Source: Mycoplasma sp. CAG:472
GTDB taxonomy: Bacteria > Bacillota_I > Bacilli_A > RF39 > UBA660
Direction of reading: 5' to 3'
Length of the DNA stretch: 23,222 bases
Assembly: GCA_000437315.1 (NCBI GenBank)
Contig: FR899414.1
Span: 1 to 23,222, forward strand
A program made the translations under genes and the position numbers. The notes below the pieces were generated by a model. The model saw only the letters and a list, made by a program, of their open reading frames with translations, did no database searches and had not been told where the DNA came from. This document shows positions 1 through 7,305 of this stretch, piece by piece (within the stretch, counting starts at the first letter, position 1; every line of letters begins with the position of its first letter).

Positions 1-1404
1 ATAATCATTAACACTATTATTTTTTAATATATTATTCATATATTTTAATTCATTATTTTTATATTTAATTATTTTTTCAATATCTAATTTACTAACTTTA
101 TTCCTTTTTAAAATCTTTTTTAATAGTTCATCAGTAATTGTAAATATAGGTAGGGAAGATAAAAATCTTTTTCTACTCCCATTTACATTTTCATCATTTT
201 TTAAGAAAAGTTCATATTCATTTTGATTATTTTCTCTATATATTTCCATAAGTGGTTTTGCTTTTTTTAATAGTAAATCACATTTTTCTTTATAATATTT
301 AACTTCATTTTTGTTTGTAGACAAATAGTACATTCCTTTGTTATGATAACCTTTTATACATTCACCAGTTAAGGCAGTTACTCCAGATACATAATTTAAA
401 TGATTATAAACATTATTTTTTACATTATTCAAATAGTAAGGGGATATTTGACCAGTCATATAAATTGGTATCCAACTTTCAAGTCCAAGCATCATTTCAT
501 TAAATGGTCTATCTAAGTTATGAATAATGTTTAAATGATGACCTTTTTTTAAACACATCGCTATAGCAAACATCCATTTCTTACCAAAATCAGTATCTTT
601 TGCCATATCTTCCATTGGCATATCACTACACATAAAAATATCTTCTTTAGATTTTGATAATACAGTGGATTTAAAAAAGTTTAATTCTCCTTCCTTCATT
701 TCTTCGATGCCATAATAATGCTTTGTTTTACCTTTATAAAAAGGTATATTTGGAACTTTTAATTTATCAAATTTTATTACTTTTATATAATCATCTAAAT
801 TAAATGTATCAAGATTATGAAGAAAATCTGATATTTGATTTTTAAGTATCTTTTTTTCACTTGTTAGAAAGGTAAATAAAACATCATATATTTTTTCATT
901 TGTTATATCTTTATCACAACCAATTATTTCAATTAGGCTATTTAAATCATCAGGACTTTTATATTTAAATAAGATATATGAACATATTTTATTTGTAAAC
1001 TCTATTGGATTTGATGGTTTAGATTTTCCATATCTAATTCTTGATATGTGAGATGGATCAAATACAATGTATTTTGCCATTTCATTCATATTTATTTTTA
1101 GAGATGTTATTAACGTATTTAAATTATTACTAAATGTTTCATAGTCAAAATTATCATTTTCAAAAGCAACCTCAAAATCACTTGTTATTTTATCAAGTGA
1201 ATACTTATTTTTACCATTTTCTTTAGCAATATTAAATATAGCATTAATAAGTTTTTTAAATTGATTACTATCCTTTGCAGGAGTTCTTTCACCACTTCGA
1301 TATCTTGATATAACAGGTTCTGATAATCCAGACTCTTTTGAAAGTTTTTTCGAAGAACAATTAAGACTTTCTAAATAAGTATTTAAGGTATCATTAAATT
1401 TCAT
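1..1404 (-). CDS. Helix-turn-helix regulator with two HTH segments, 3' end beyond window
   Basis: The minus-strand frame is open from the ATG at 1404 to the window edge (468 codons, no stop), so the gene is partial at its C-terminus. The start is preceded by a GGTG Shine-Dalgarno at suitable distance. Residues about 12-42 look like an XRE-type HTH (KLSKESGLSEPVISRYRSGE), and about 100-132 repeat the pattern (EMAKYIVFDPSHISRIRYGK), suggesting two tandem HTH units. The remaining ~330 residues are a large uncharacterised domain with conserved-looking stretches such as FMCSDMPMED and HNLDRPFNEMMLGLESW, presumably for ligand sensing or oligomerisation. It is divergently transcribed from the gene at 1545, separated by 140 bp, and may control it. 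The HTH assignment is by pattern; the C-terminal function is unknown. Confidence 0.8.
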   Translation of the reverse strand, partial: MKFNDTLNTYLESLNCSSKKLSKESGLSEPVISRYRSGERTPAKDSNQFKKLINAIFNIAKENGKNKYSLDKITSDFEVAFENDNFDYETFSNNLNTLITSLKINMNEMAKYIVFDPSHISRIRYGKSKPSNPIEFTNKICSYILFKYKSPDDLNSLIEIIGCDKDITNEKIYDVLFTFLTSEKKILKNQISDFLHNLDTFNLDDYIKVIKFDKLKVPNIPFYKGKTKHYYGIEEMKEGELNFFKSTVLSKSKEDIFMCSDMPMEDMAKDTDFGKKWMFAIAMCLKKGHHLNIIHNLDRPFNEMMLGLESWIPIYMTGQISPYYLNNVKNNVYNHLNYVSGVTALTGECIKGYHNKGMYYLSTNKNEVKYYKEKCDLLLKKAKPLMEIYRENNQNEYELFLKNDENVNGSRKRFLSSLPIFTITDELLKKILKRNKVSKLDIEKIIKYKNNELKYMNNILKNNSVNDY

Positions 1405-1426
1405 AATTTCACCACTTTCTAAAAAT

Positions 1427-1432
1427 ATTATA
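1427..1432 (-). promoter_or_regulatory. Candidate -10 for the HTH regulator
   Basis: A perfect TATAAT is read on the minus strand 23 nt upstream of the ATG at 1404. No good -35 is seen at 16-18 bp, so this may be an activated or weak promoter. Confidence 0.4.
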
Positions 1433-1493
1433 CTATATTTTTTAAAATTTAAATATATTTCCAGTTAAAACATTGTTTTATATGGAAAGTTTG

Positions 1494-1522
1494 TTGCTTA
1501 CTTAGAACTTAGTAATTATAAT
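1494..1522 (+). promoter_or_regulatory. Sigma-A type promoter for the 1545-3564 pair
   Basis: TTGCTT (1494-1499), a 17-bp spacer and TATAAT (1517-1522). The expected start of transcription is near 1529, giving a leader of about 15 nt that contains the TAGGTAGGTG ribosome-binding site. Confidence 0.7.
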
Positions 1523-1544
1523 ATATATTATAGGTAGGTGCTTT

Positions 1545-2618
1545 ATGAAAATTGGAAAATATGATATATCTAAAAAAAATATGATTATAATTGGTGTTAT
1601 TATTCTTGTATTTGTTATAGGAATTATTTTATTAACTAAAAAGGATGGAAAAATATTTTATAATCCTGATGCAAATATAAAGATAGTTAAATCAGAGGCT
1701 AGTCAAATTGAATTCGAAGATTATAAAACTAATGAATTTTCTATTAAAAAACCTAAAGGTTGGAAAGTTGATACTCTTGGAGATTATATTCATTACACAA
1801 TTAAAGTATATGATCCAAATAATCCTACATATCAATTTTTCTTAAATATGAAAACCGAAGGGTATAATAAATCTGAGGATGCTAAAAGGTGGCAACAAAA
1901 ATATTATCCAAATAATATATTTGCTAAAACTAGTGTAATTGCCTCTAAAGATACCGAAGGTTTTTATAAAATATTTAATGATTTAGGAACTTTAAATAAT
2001 TCTGCATCATTTACATTTCCAACTTTAACTGATTTTACTGTTATAGAAAACTTAGGTAAAGGTCCTTTAGGTGGAGATATGTTAAGAGCAGCATTTAAAG
2101 ATGCAAATGGTAAAGATGGTGAAGGAATATTTACTGCATATGTATACGATGTTGGACCATATTATGTTTCAGAAAATATTATCTCCGGTAAACAAATTGA
2201 TATACAATATTTAAATGTTTATGATACAATTTTTATTACTACACCAAAAGATGAACTTATAGATTGGCAAGATACATTAAATACTATTTGTTCTTCATTA
2301 GAATTTACAGATACATTTATAAATGGATTTAATAAAGAGCAAGATGCTGTTATGAATAATTTTCAGAAAATTAGAGCAATAGGTAATGAAATAAGTGATG
2401 GAATAATGGATTCATGGAATAAGAGAAGTACATCATTTGATATAATGAGTCAAAAACAAAGTGATGCAACACTAGGCTATGAAAGAGTATATGATACAGA
2501 AACTAATGAAGTATATAAAGCATATAATGGATTTACAGATAATTATGATGGAGAAAGATATAAAAGTATTACGGATGATATGTACTCAAAAAAGACGAGT
2601 GGATATATAGAAAAGTAG
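1545..2618 (+). CDS. Membrane-anchored extracytoplasmic protein of unknown function
   Basis: 357 residues. A short basic N-terminus is followed by one hydrophobic segment at about residues 12-31, then an entirely hydrophilic domain, so it is predicted to be anchored by its N-terminus with the bulk outside the cell. Residues about 60-250 could form a folded sensor or PsbP-like domain (NEFSIKKPKGWKVDTLGDY). The C-terminal part contains SQKQSDATLGYERVYDTET followed by NEVYKAYNGFTDNYD, a motif I associate with uncharacterised secreted clostridial proteins. I cannot name the family. The RBS TAGGTAGGTG supports the start. It is followed after 7 bp by a second N-terminally anchored protein, so the two are probably cotranscribed up to the terminator at 3563. 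Confidence 0.8.
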   Translation: MKIGKYDISKKNMIIIGVIILVFVIGIILLTKKDGKIFYNPDANIKIVKSEASQIEFEDYKTNEFSIKKPKGWKVDTLGDYIHYTIKVYDPNNPTYQFFLNMKTEGYNKSEDAKRWQQKYYPNNIFAKTSVIASKDTEGFYKIFNDLGTLNNSASFTFPTLTDFTVIENLGKGPLGGDMLRAAFKDANGKDGEGIFTAYVYDVGPYYVSENIISGKQIDIQYLNVYDTIFITTPKDELIDWQDTLNTICSSLEFTDTFINGFNKEQDAVMNNFQKIRAIGNEISDGIMDSWNKRSTSFDIMSQKQSDATLGYERVYDTETNEVYKAYNGFTDNYDGERYKSITDDMYSKKTSGYIEK

Positions 2619-2625
2619 GGTCATT

Positions 2626-3564
2626 ATGAAAAATAAAAAAATATTAATATATGTTGGTATAGTAGTTATTATTTTGACTATTATTATAATTATTGTTGCT
2701 ATTAAAAGTAATAAAACAATGCCAATTAATAATGTAGTAGTAAATAATACCACAGTTGCAAAAACTTTAGTGGAAAACTTAAAACAAAAAGATTCTAATA
2801 AAAAATATTTTAAATTAAATGATGGTAAGTTTTTAAATGAGGATACATCCTTTAGTAAATATTCATTTATAAATGATAATTCTATTTATATTTTTAATCC
2901 AAATAAACTTGATGAAGGAGAGTTTGTTTATAAAAAAGTGTATGATGTTGATAAAAACATTAAAGTTATGAATATAGCTCCAAACTCTGGAAGTGATATT
3001 CTATTTTATGACTATAATGATACATTATATACATTACATGATAATAATACTGACAATAAGGTTAGAGATAGTTATGATATATATTTAAATGCTAACTATA
3101 GTTTAAGTGATTATCTAAAATGGGAATATTCTACGCAGTTTCTTGGAAAGAAAACCAATTATGATTTTATGTCAAATTATATTTATGTAAAAGATAATGT
3201 CTTATATAGTAAAAACTATGGAAATGAAAAATATCCAAATATTGAGAAAGTAAGTGGTAATTATGAAGGTGAAAAAGTAATTAGAATTTATAATGAAAGA
3301 ATACTTAAAACAGATAAAGGGTTTTATGAAATAATGAGTTATTTTGATACTAAAGAAAATAAAACAGTTACCACTACAGTAAAAATTAATATTTTAACTA
3401 AATATTATGATGAAGTATTAACATTTACTTATAAATATGTCATTTTAAAAGATTTAACTATTATACCTATAAATGATGTTATGGAAAATAGAGTAAGAGA
3501 TTATTCATATGACTATTTCTTAAGTGGATTTAATTATGAAAATGAAATTAGATACGAAGAATAA
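2626..3564 (+). CDS. Membrane-anchored protein of unknown function
   Basis: 312 residues. One hydrophobic segment at about residues 5-26 after a basic start predicts an N-terminal membrane anchor with an extracytoplasmic remainder. The body is rich in Asn, Asp, Lys and Tyr and has alternating short beta-like stretches (DILFYDYNDTLYTLHDN, YIYVKDNVLYSKNYG), which could form a propeller-like repeat; this is only an impression. It starts 7 bp after the previous stop with a modest GGGT ribosome-binding site, implying translational coupling, and is followed immediately by an intrinsic terminator. I recognise no enzyme motif. Confidence 0.75.
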   Translation: MKNKKILIYVGIVVIILTIIIIIVAIKSNKTMPINNVVVNNTTVAKTLVENLKQKDSNKKYFKLNDGKFLNEDTSFSKYSFINDNSIYIFNPNKLDEGEFVYKKVYDVDKNIKVMNIAPNSGSDILFYDYNDTLYTLHDNNTDNKVRDSYDIYLNANYSLSDYLKWEYSTQFLGKKTNYDFMSNYIYVKDNVLYSKNYGNEKYPNIEKVSGNYEGEKVIRIYNERILKTDKGFYEIMSYFDTKENKTVTTTVKINILTKYYDEVLTFTYKYVILKDLTIIPINDVMENRVRDYSYDYFLSGFNYENEIRYEE

Positions 3565-3585
3565 TACCTTTTTAGGTATTTTTTT
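3563..3585 (+). terminator. Intrinsic terminator after the 1545-3564 operon
   Basis: AATACCT and AGGTATT form a 7-bp stem around a TTTT loop, followed by a run of T to 3585. The stem overlaps the stop codon of the upstream gene. Confidence 0.8.
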
Positions 3586-3593
3586 GTTATAAT
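3585..3593 (+). promoter_or_regulatory. Extended -10 promoter abutting the DUF1287 start codon
   Basis: TGTTATAAT is a perfect TGn-TATAAT extended -10. Its last base is 6 nt before the A of the ATG at 3600, placing transcription start at or next to the start codon. No -35 match is seen; that area is the preceding terminator stem. Confidence 0.6.
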
Positions 3594-3599
3594 TGATTT

Positions 3600-4244
3600 A
3601 TGAAAAAGAAATTATTAATTATTATCATTTTTATATGTTTATTTATTATTTTATATTTGCTTTATTATTTTAACTATATACCACATAAAAAGTATAATAA
3701 TAACTATTTTAATATTAAGACTTATATTAGTAATATAGATAAAGATAATGATGGTATTGATGATCAAACAGATATATTAGATGGTGCAAAAAAATATATA
3801 TCCACGAAGCCAAAGTATAAAAGTAAATATTATAATACAGGTTATCCAAATGATGGTTATGGAGTATGTACTGATGTAGTTGCTTTTGCTCTTAAAGATG
3901 CTGGTTATGATTTACAAAGTCTTGTTAATGAACATATATTAGCACATAAAGGTTTATATGCTATAGAGGTAGTAGATAAAAATATAGATTTTCGAAGAGT
4001 AAAAAATTTAAAAATTTATTTAGATTATAATGCGATAAGTTTAACCACAGATATTAATGATATAGAAAAGTGGCAAGGTGGAGATATAGTAGTTTTTAAA
4101 AATCATATTGGTATTGTGTCTGATAATAGAAATCGTAAAGGAATTAGTTTTGTTATTCATCATGCAAATCCATATCAAAAATATTATGAAGAAGATATAT
4201 TAGAGTATCATAATGATATAGTGGGTCATTATAGAATTAGTTAA
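3600..4244 (+). CDS. DUF1287 family NlpC/P60-like cell-surface protein
   Basis: 214 residues. An N-terminal anchor spans about residues 4-24. Residues 47-55 read DKDNDGIDD, a DxDxDG calcium-loop type motif. The body matches the DUF1287 family (YijF-like): PNDGYGVCTDVVAFALKDAG with a likely nucleophile Cys90, GDIVVFKNHIGIVSD with a likely catalytic His169, and HHAN (187-190). By family analogy with papain-like NlpC/P60 folds it may act on peptidoglycan or another amide outside the membrane, but DUF1287 activity is not established. No Shine-Dalgarno precedes the ATG, and the promoter sits so close that the message may be leaderless. The start is supported by the typical MKKKLLII anchor. No partner gene is evident. 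Confidence 0.8.
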   Translation: MKKKLLIIIIFICLFIILYLLYYFNYIPHKKYNNNYFNIKTYISNIDKDNDGIDDQTDILDGAKKYISTKPKYKSKYYNTGYPNDGYGVCTDVVAFALKDAGYDLQSLVNEHILAHKGLYAIEVVDKNIDFRRVKNLKIYLDYNAISLTTDINDIEKWQGGDIVVFKNHIGIVSDNRNRKGISFVIHHANPYQKYYEEDILEYHNDIVGHYRIS

Positions 4245-4273
4245 ATTATAATTTAAAAAGGGACAAATAACAT

Positions 4274-4293
4274 GTGTTGAAGATATTCAACAC
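4274..4293. repeat. Perfect inverted repeat, GTGTTGAA-N4-TTCAACAC
   Basis: Eight-bp perfect arms around GATA lie 30 bp after the DUF1287 stop. There is no T-tract on either strand, so it is not a canonical terminator. It could be an operator or an RNA-end stem. Confidence 0.5.
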
Positions 4294-4335
4294 GAATTAG
4301 AAATAAAATATCAATAATTAAAATTTTGAAAAAGT

Positions 4336-4351
4336 ATTACTTTACAGTAAT
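4336..4351. promoter_or_regulatory. Inverted repeat abutting a -35 box (possible operator)
   Basis: ATTACT-TTAC-AGTAAT has perfect 6-bp arms and ends exactly one base before the -35 hexamer of the 4407 promoter. The position suits an activator or repressor site. The cognate regulator is not known. Confidence 0.4.
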
Positions 4352-4380
4352 TTGACGTTTTTGCTAAAATGTGCTATAAT
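4352..4380 (+). promoter_or_regulatory. Near-consensus promoter for the 4407 gene
   Basis: TTGACG (4352-4357), a 17-bp spacer ending in TGC, then TATAAT (4375-4380): -35, extended -10 and -10 are all present. One of the strongest promoters in the window. Confidence 0.85.
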
Positions 4381-4406
4381 CGTAGGAATTAAGGGGGAAA
4401 ATAATT

Positions 4407-5330
4407 ATGAATGATTGGGATGATATTAAATCATTGGACGAGGAATTAATTTTAGTTCAATTAAGAAAAAGGGAGAAAGAATTACCTAAAAAAATTGATT
4501 TGAAAGATAAATTAAAATTACTATTATTAATCATTGGGGTTTCATTTGTGTCAGGTGTAGCAATAGTAGCTATTCCATCTCCTATAACTTTATATGTAGT
4601 TGGAGGAATAGTGCTTACTACAGGTGTAACTATAGCAGGTGTTAATTTAATTAAATTAGGACTAGATTTTAGAAAAAGAAGAGAAAAAACAATGGCTGCA
4701 TTATTAGCGTTAAAAGAAAGTGAAAATCTTGATAAAATTAACTTTGATGAAAAAATGATATTTGAAGAGGTTAACAAACAAAAATTAGGACTTGCTAGTG
4801 AAGAAGATTTTTATAGTGAAAAAATGCAAAACTATATTGCAACTGAAGAAAACAAAGAAGAAAGTAAGTATGAAAATGTTCTAAGAATTCAAAATAATAA
4901 ATCAAATATTAGATTGTATAATCCTAAAGAGCAAGTTTCTAATTCAAAAGATGATGTAATAAATAAAATTATGTATGAATTAGACGCATATTGTTTAGGT
5001 TTAATTTTACCTCCGATGGAAATATCAAATAATGAATGGCAAATATATTTTGATACACTTTATGATGCTTTTAGTCAAAATGGTGCCACTGATGATTATT
5101 ATAATGCAGTTTCTAGATTATGTAGAATAACATTATCAAATAGTTTGGTTAATAAATCTGAATATATATCTATTAAAGACTTTATTGATAGTGTTGAATA
5201 TTTAGATAAGAAATTTTCATTCTTTGATATATCTTTATCTAAAGGCGAAGTAACCGCACTCCAAAATATGTTGAATGAAAAAATTAATAGTGAAAAAATA
5301 ATTACTTTAAATATTAGTAAAAAAAAGTAA
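4407..5330 (+). CDS. Two-TM membrane protein of unknown function
   Basis: 307 residues. An N-terminal charged cytoplasmic stretch (residues 1-35) is followed by two hydrophobic segments at about 37-56 and 60-85 forming a hairpin. A basic segment FRKRREK then leads into a long Glu/Lys/Asn-rich region (about 95-180) and a helical C-terminal domain containing DAYCLGLILPPMEISNNEWQ. No family is recognised. The AAGGGGG ribosome-binding site (4391-4397) is strong and the promoter is close to consensus, so it is likely well expressed and monocistronic. The region after its stop lacks an immediate terminator and runs into repeat element A. Confidence 0.75.
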   Translation: MNDWDDIKSLDEELILVQLRKREKELPKKIDLKDKLKLLLLIIGVSFVSGVAIVAIPSPITLYVVGGIVLTTGVTIAGVNLIKLGLDFRKRREKTMAALLALKESENLDKINFDEKMIFEEVNKQKLGLASEEDFYSEKMQNYIATEENKEESKYENVLRIQNNKSNIRLYNPKEQVSNSKDDVINKIMYELDAYCLGLILPPMEISNNEWQIYFDTLYDAFSQNGATDDYYNAVSRLCRITLSNSLVNKSEYISIKDFIDSVEYLDKKFSFFDISLSKGEVTALQNMLNEKINSEKIITLNISKKK

Positions 5331-5359
5331 GTTATTTTTAATAATTAAAATTATACATT

Positions 5360-5389
5360 TTGCATAAATATATAAATAAATGTTATCTT
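5360..5389 (+). promoter_or_regulatory. Plus-strand promoter of element A (candidate antisense RNA)
   Basis: TTGCAT (5360-5365), an 18-bp spacer and TATCTT (5384-5389). The same -35 and nearly the same spacer occur in copy B with a better -10 (TATATT). It reads into the 3' end of the small ORF on the opposite strand. Confidence 0.4.
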
Positions 5390-5477
5390 ATAAATATTTT
5401 GCGAATTTAGGATAATAAACCCCAACCTGTAAAAGTATAATCAAAAATAGTACTCTTATGAGTTTCTTCTTGCTCAT
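5388..5477 (-). pseudogene. Truncated small hydrophobic peptide gene, element A
   Basis: 29 codons plus stop on the minus strand. The first residues, MSKKKLIRVLFLI, are identical to the 50-residue peptide of element B, and the match continues with conservative changes to VYYP. A deletion then replaces the C-terminal half with FAKYL and a stop. The GGAGGAACGGTAA ribosome-binding region is kept intact, as is the promoter (TTGCAA-16-TATAAT). It is probably a decayed or reduced version of the copy-B gene, although a 29-residue single-span toxin-like peptide could still be active. Confidence 0.6.
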
Positions 5478-5562
5478 TTACCGTTCCTCCAACAAAATCT
5501 TGGCGAGTCAAAAACCTAAAAAAATTAAGAAGGTAACGCCATTCCTACACATTCAAGTAAGT

Positions 5563-5590
5563 ATTATACACATATATTTTAGCATTGCAA
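5563..5590 (-). promoter_or_regulatory. Minus-strand promoter of element A small ORF
   Basis: Read on the minus strand: TTGCAA (5590-5585), a 16-bp spacer and TATAAT (5568-5563). Same boxes and spacing as in copy B. Confidence 0.65.
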
Positions 5591-5696
5591 GGATAGGGCA
5601 AAACTAGACAAAATGTGCTATGAATTTATAAAAAATTTAGCAATTATATTATAAAAATATATTACTTTATGTTTTCTATAGTTTCATTTAATGATA

Positions 5697-5724
5697 TTGA
5701 TACTAAAATGGAATAAAATATAAT
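5697..5724 (+). promoter_or_regulatory. Promoter-like sequence directly followed by a hairpin
   Basis: TTGATA (5697-5702), a 16-bp spacer and TATAAT (5719-5724). The predicted first base is about 5731, where the terminator-like hairpin begins, so any transcript would be only about 30 nt unless it reads through. Confidence 0.4.
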
Positions 5725-5729
5725 TTGTA

Positions 5730-5761
5730 AGGACACTATCTAAAGGTAGAGTCCTATTTTT
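5730..5761 (+). terminator. Intrinsic terminator-like hairpin upstream of the MBOAT operon
   Basis: AGGACACTATC and GGTAGAGTCCT pair around TAAA with one mismatch and one G-U pair, followed by ATTTTTATGTTTT. It would end plus-strand RNA from the 4407 gene or from element A before the acyltransferase operon. Confidence 0.65.
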
Positions 5762-5811
5762 ATGTTTTATAGAAATAGATTATATAATTTTTGTATTGAT
5801 AGTATAAATTT

Positions 5812-5832
5812 AAAGTGTAAAATTTGCACTTT
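5812..5832. promoter_or_regulatory. 21-bp imperfect palindrome upstream of the MBOAT promoter
   Basis: AAAGTGTAAA-A-TTTGCACTTT has ten-base arms with a single mismatch. It lies 36 bp upstream of the -35 of the MBOAT operon. The length and symmetry suit a dimeric regulator. The rest of 5764-5867 shows no gene. Confidence 0.4.
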
Positions 5833-5867
5833 AGAACAATTTTATAATAAATGTAATCCTTAATTCA

Positions 5868-5896
5868 TAGACAAATTTATGTAATTTTTATATAAT
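5868..5896 (+). promoter_or_regulatory. Promoter of the MBOAT operon
   Basis: TAGACA (5868-5873), a 17-bp spacer and TATAAT (5891-5896), each hexamer matching consensus in at least 5 of 6 positions. Confidence 0.75.
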
Positions 5897-5917
5897 TAAC
5901 TTGATAGGATGGTAATA

Positions 5918-7294
5918 ATGATATTTTCAAGCATATATTTTATATATTATTTTTTAATTATTTTTTTAATTTTATATTTTATTACTCCGAAAAAGTATAA
6001 AAATTATACTCTTTTACTTGGAAGTTTATTTTTTTACTTTTATGGAGATTCAAAATATATAGTTTTATTATTAATAAGTTCTTTAGTAAATTATATTTTA
6101 GGAAGACTTATTTCTAAAAAAAATAAAAAGTTATTTTTAATAATTGGTTTAATATTTAACTTTGGTTTACTATTTTATTTTAAATATTTTAATTTCTTTT
6201 TAAGTAATATAAATAGTTTATTTAAAACAAATATTAATTTATTTAGTATAGTGCTTCCTCTTGGAATAAGTTTTTATACATTTAAAAATGCAAGTTATTT
6301 AATTGATGTTTATAAAAATAGGGTAAATTCTGAAAAAAACTTTATAAATTATTTTACTTATATTGCAATGTTTCCTAGTTTAATACAAGGACCTATTGTT
6401 AGATATAAAGATATAGATTTAAAAGATAAAAAAATAAGTTTTGATAATTTTGCTATGGGAGTAGAAAGATTTATAATTGGTCTTTCTAAAAAAGTTATTT
6501 TAGCGGATACTTTAGCAAAACTTGTAACATCCCTTACAAATATGGAAGTTCAAACTGTAGTATCATTATGGGTAAAAGCTACTTCGGACATTGTTAAATT
6601 ATATTTAGATTTTTCCGGTTATACAGATATGGCAATAGGTCTTGGATTAATGATTGGTATTAAAATAATGGAAAATTTTGATTACCCACTTTCAACATAT
6701 AGCGTAACATCTTTTTGGCGTAAATGGCATATAAGTTTATCATCATGGTTTAAAGATTATATTTATATCCCTTTAGGAGGAAATAGAAAAGGTAAATTTA
6801 GAAAATATTTTAATATATTTGTTGTTTGGTTTTTAACAGGACTATGGCATGGAGCAAGTTGGAACTTTATTTTATGGGGATTATACTTTGGCACAATTTT
6901 AGTAATAGAAAAAAGATTTTTCTTGAAGTTTTTTGAAAAACATATAATAATAGGTAATATAGTTACTAATATTTTGGTGGTAATTGGCTTTGTATTTTTC
7001 TATAATGAAAAAAATATTTTAGATATATTTATAAAGATGTTTACTGGTAGGGGAATATCATTTACAAATGTAAGCACTAATTATTACTTATTAAATTACT
7101 TGGTGCTATTAATAATATCATTTATAGCTTGCACACCACTTTTAAAAAATATAATTAATAAATGTAAAAATAATAAAAATCTAAATATAGTTATAAGTAT
7201 TGTTGAACCTATAGTTTTAATAGGACTATTAGTGCTTAGTACAGCCTTTATTGTAGATGCATCCTCAAACTCATTTTTATACTTTAGATTTTAG
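5918..7294 (+). CDS. MBOAT family O-acyltransferase (AlgI/DltB-like)
   Basis: About 458 residues with roughly ten or more membrane spans. Hallmarks of the AlgI/DltB branch of MBOAT proteins are visible: SFYTFKNASYLIDVYKNR, FPSLIQGPIVRY, SFWRKWHISLSSWFKDYIYI followed by PLGGNRKG, and GLWHGASWNFILWG containing the conserved membrane-embedded histidine (His311 from this start). The family moves acyl (usually acetyl) groups from a cytoplasmic donor across the membrane to an extracytoplasmic polymer or to a partner protein. The upstream ATG at 5909 lies inside the AGGATGG ribosome-binding site, so I chose 5918. Only 11 bp separate it from the DHHW-type partner, a classic transfer pair. The acceptor (peptidoglycan, teichoic acid or exopolysaccharide) cannot be read from the sequence. 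Confidence 0.92.
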   Translation: MIFSSIYFIYYFLIIFLILYFITPKKYKNYTLLLGSLFFYFYGDSKYIVLLLISSLVNYILGRLISKKNKKLFLIIGLIFNFGLLFYFKYFNFFLSNINSLFKTNINLFSIVLPLGISFYTFKNASYLIDVYKNRVNSEKNFINYFTYIAMFPSLIQGPIVRYKDIDLKDKKISFDNFAMGVERFIIGLSKKVILADTLAKLVTSLTNMEVQTVVSLWVKATSDIVKLYLDFSGYTDMAIGLGLMIGIKIMENFDYPLSTYSVTSFWRKWHISLSSWFKDYIYIPLGGNRKGKFRKYFNIFVVWFLTGLWHGASWNFILWGLYFGTILVIEKRFFLKFFEKHIIIGNIVTNILVVIGFVFFYNEKNILDIFIKMFTGRGISFTNVSTNYYLLNYLVLLIISFIACTPLLKNIINKCKNNKNLNIVISIVEPIVLIGLLVLSTAFIVDASSNSFLYFRF

Positions 7295-7305
7295 AAAGGA
7301 CTTTT

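Larger units (their letters stand above)
5358..5635. repeat. Dispersed element, copy A (internally deleted)
   Basis: This stretch aligns with 13215-13618 over both ends: the TTGCATAAA promoter end, the first part of the small ORF, a leader block of 28 nt identical in both copies (5519-5546 here, 13501-13528 in B), the small-ORF promoter, and the CTATGAATTTATAAAAAA end. Relative to copy B, about 130-140 bp including the C-terminal half of the small ORF and its 3' flank are missing, so A looks like a deletion derivative. It lies between the 4407 gene and the O-acyltransfer operon. Confidence 0.8.

Noticed and set aside
4252..4317. Open stretch reading FKKGQITCVEDIQHELEIKY then stop, after the DUF1287 gene.
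   Set aside because: No start codon or ribosome-binding site, only about 20 codons, and a stop just upstream. It could be a gene remnant but nothing supports a family.
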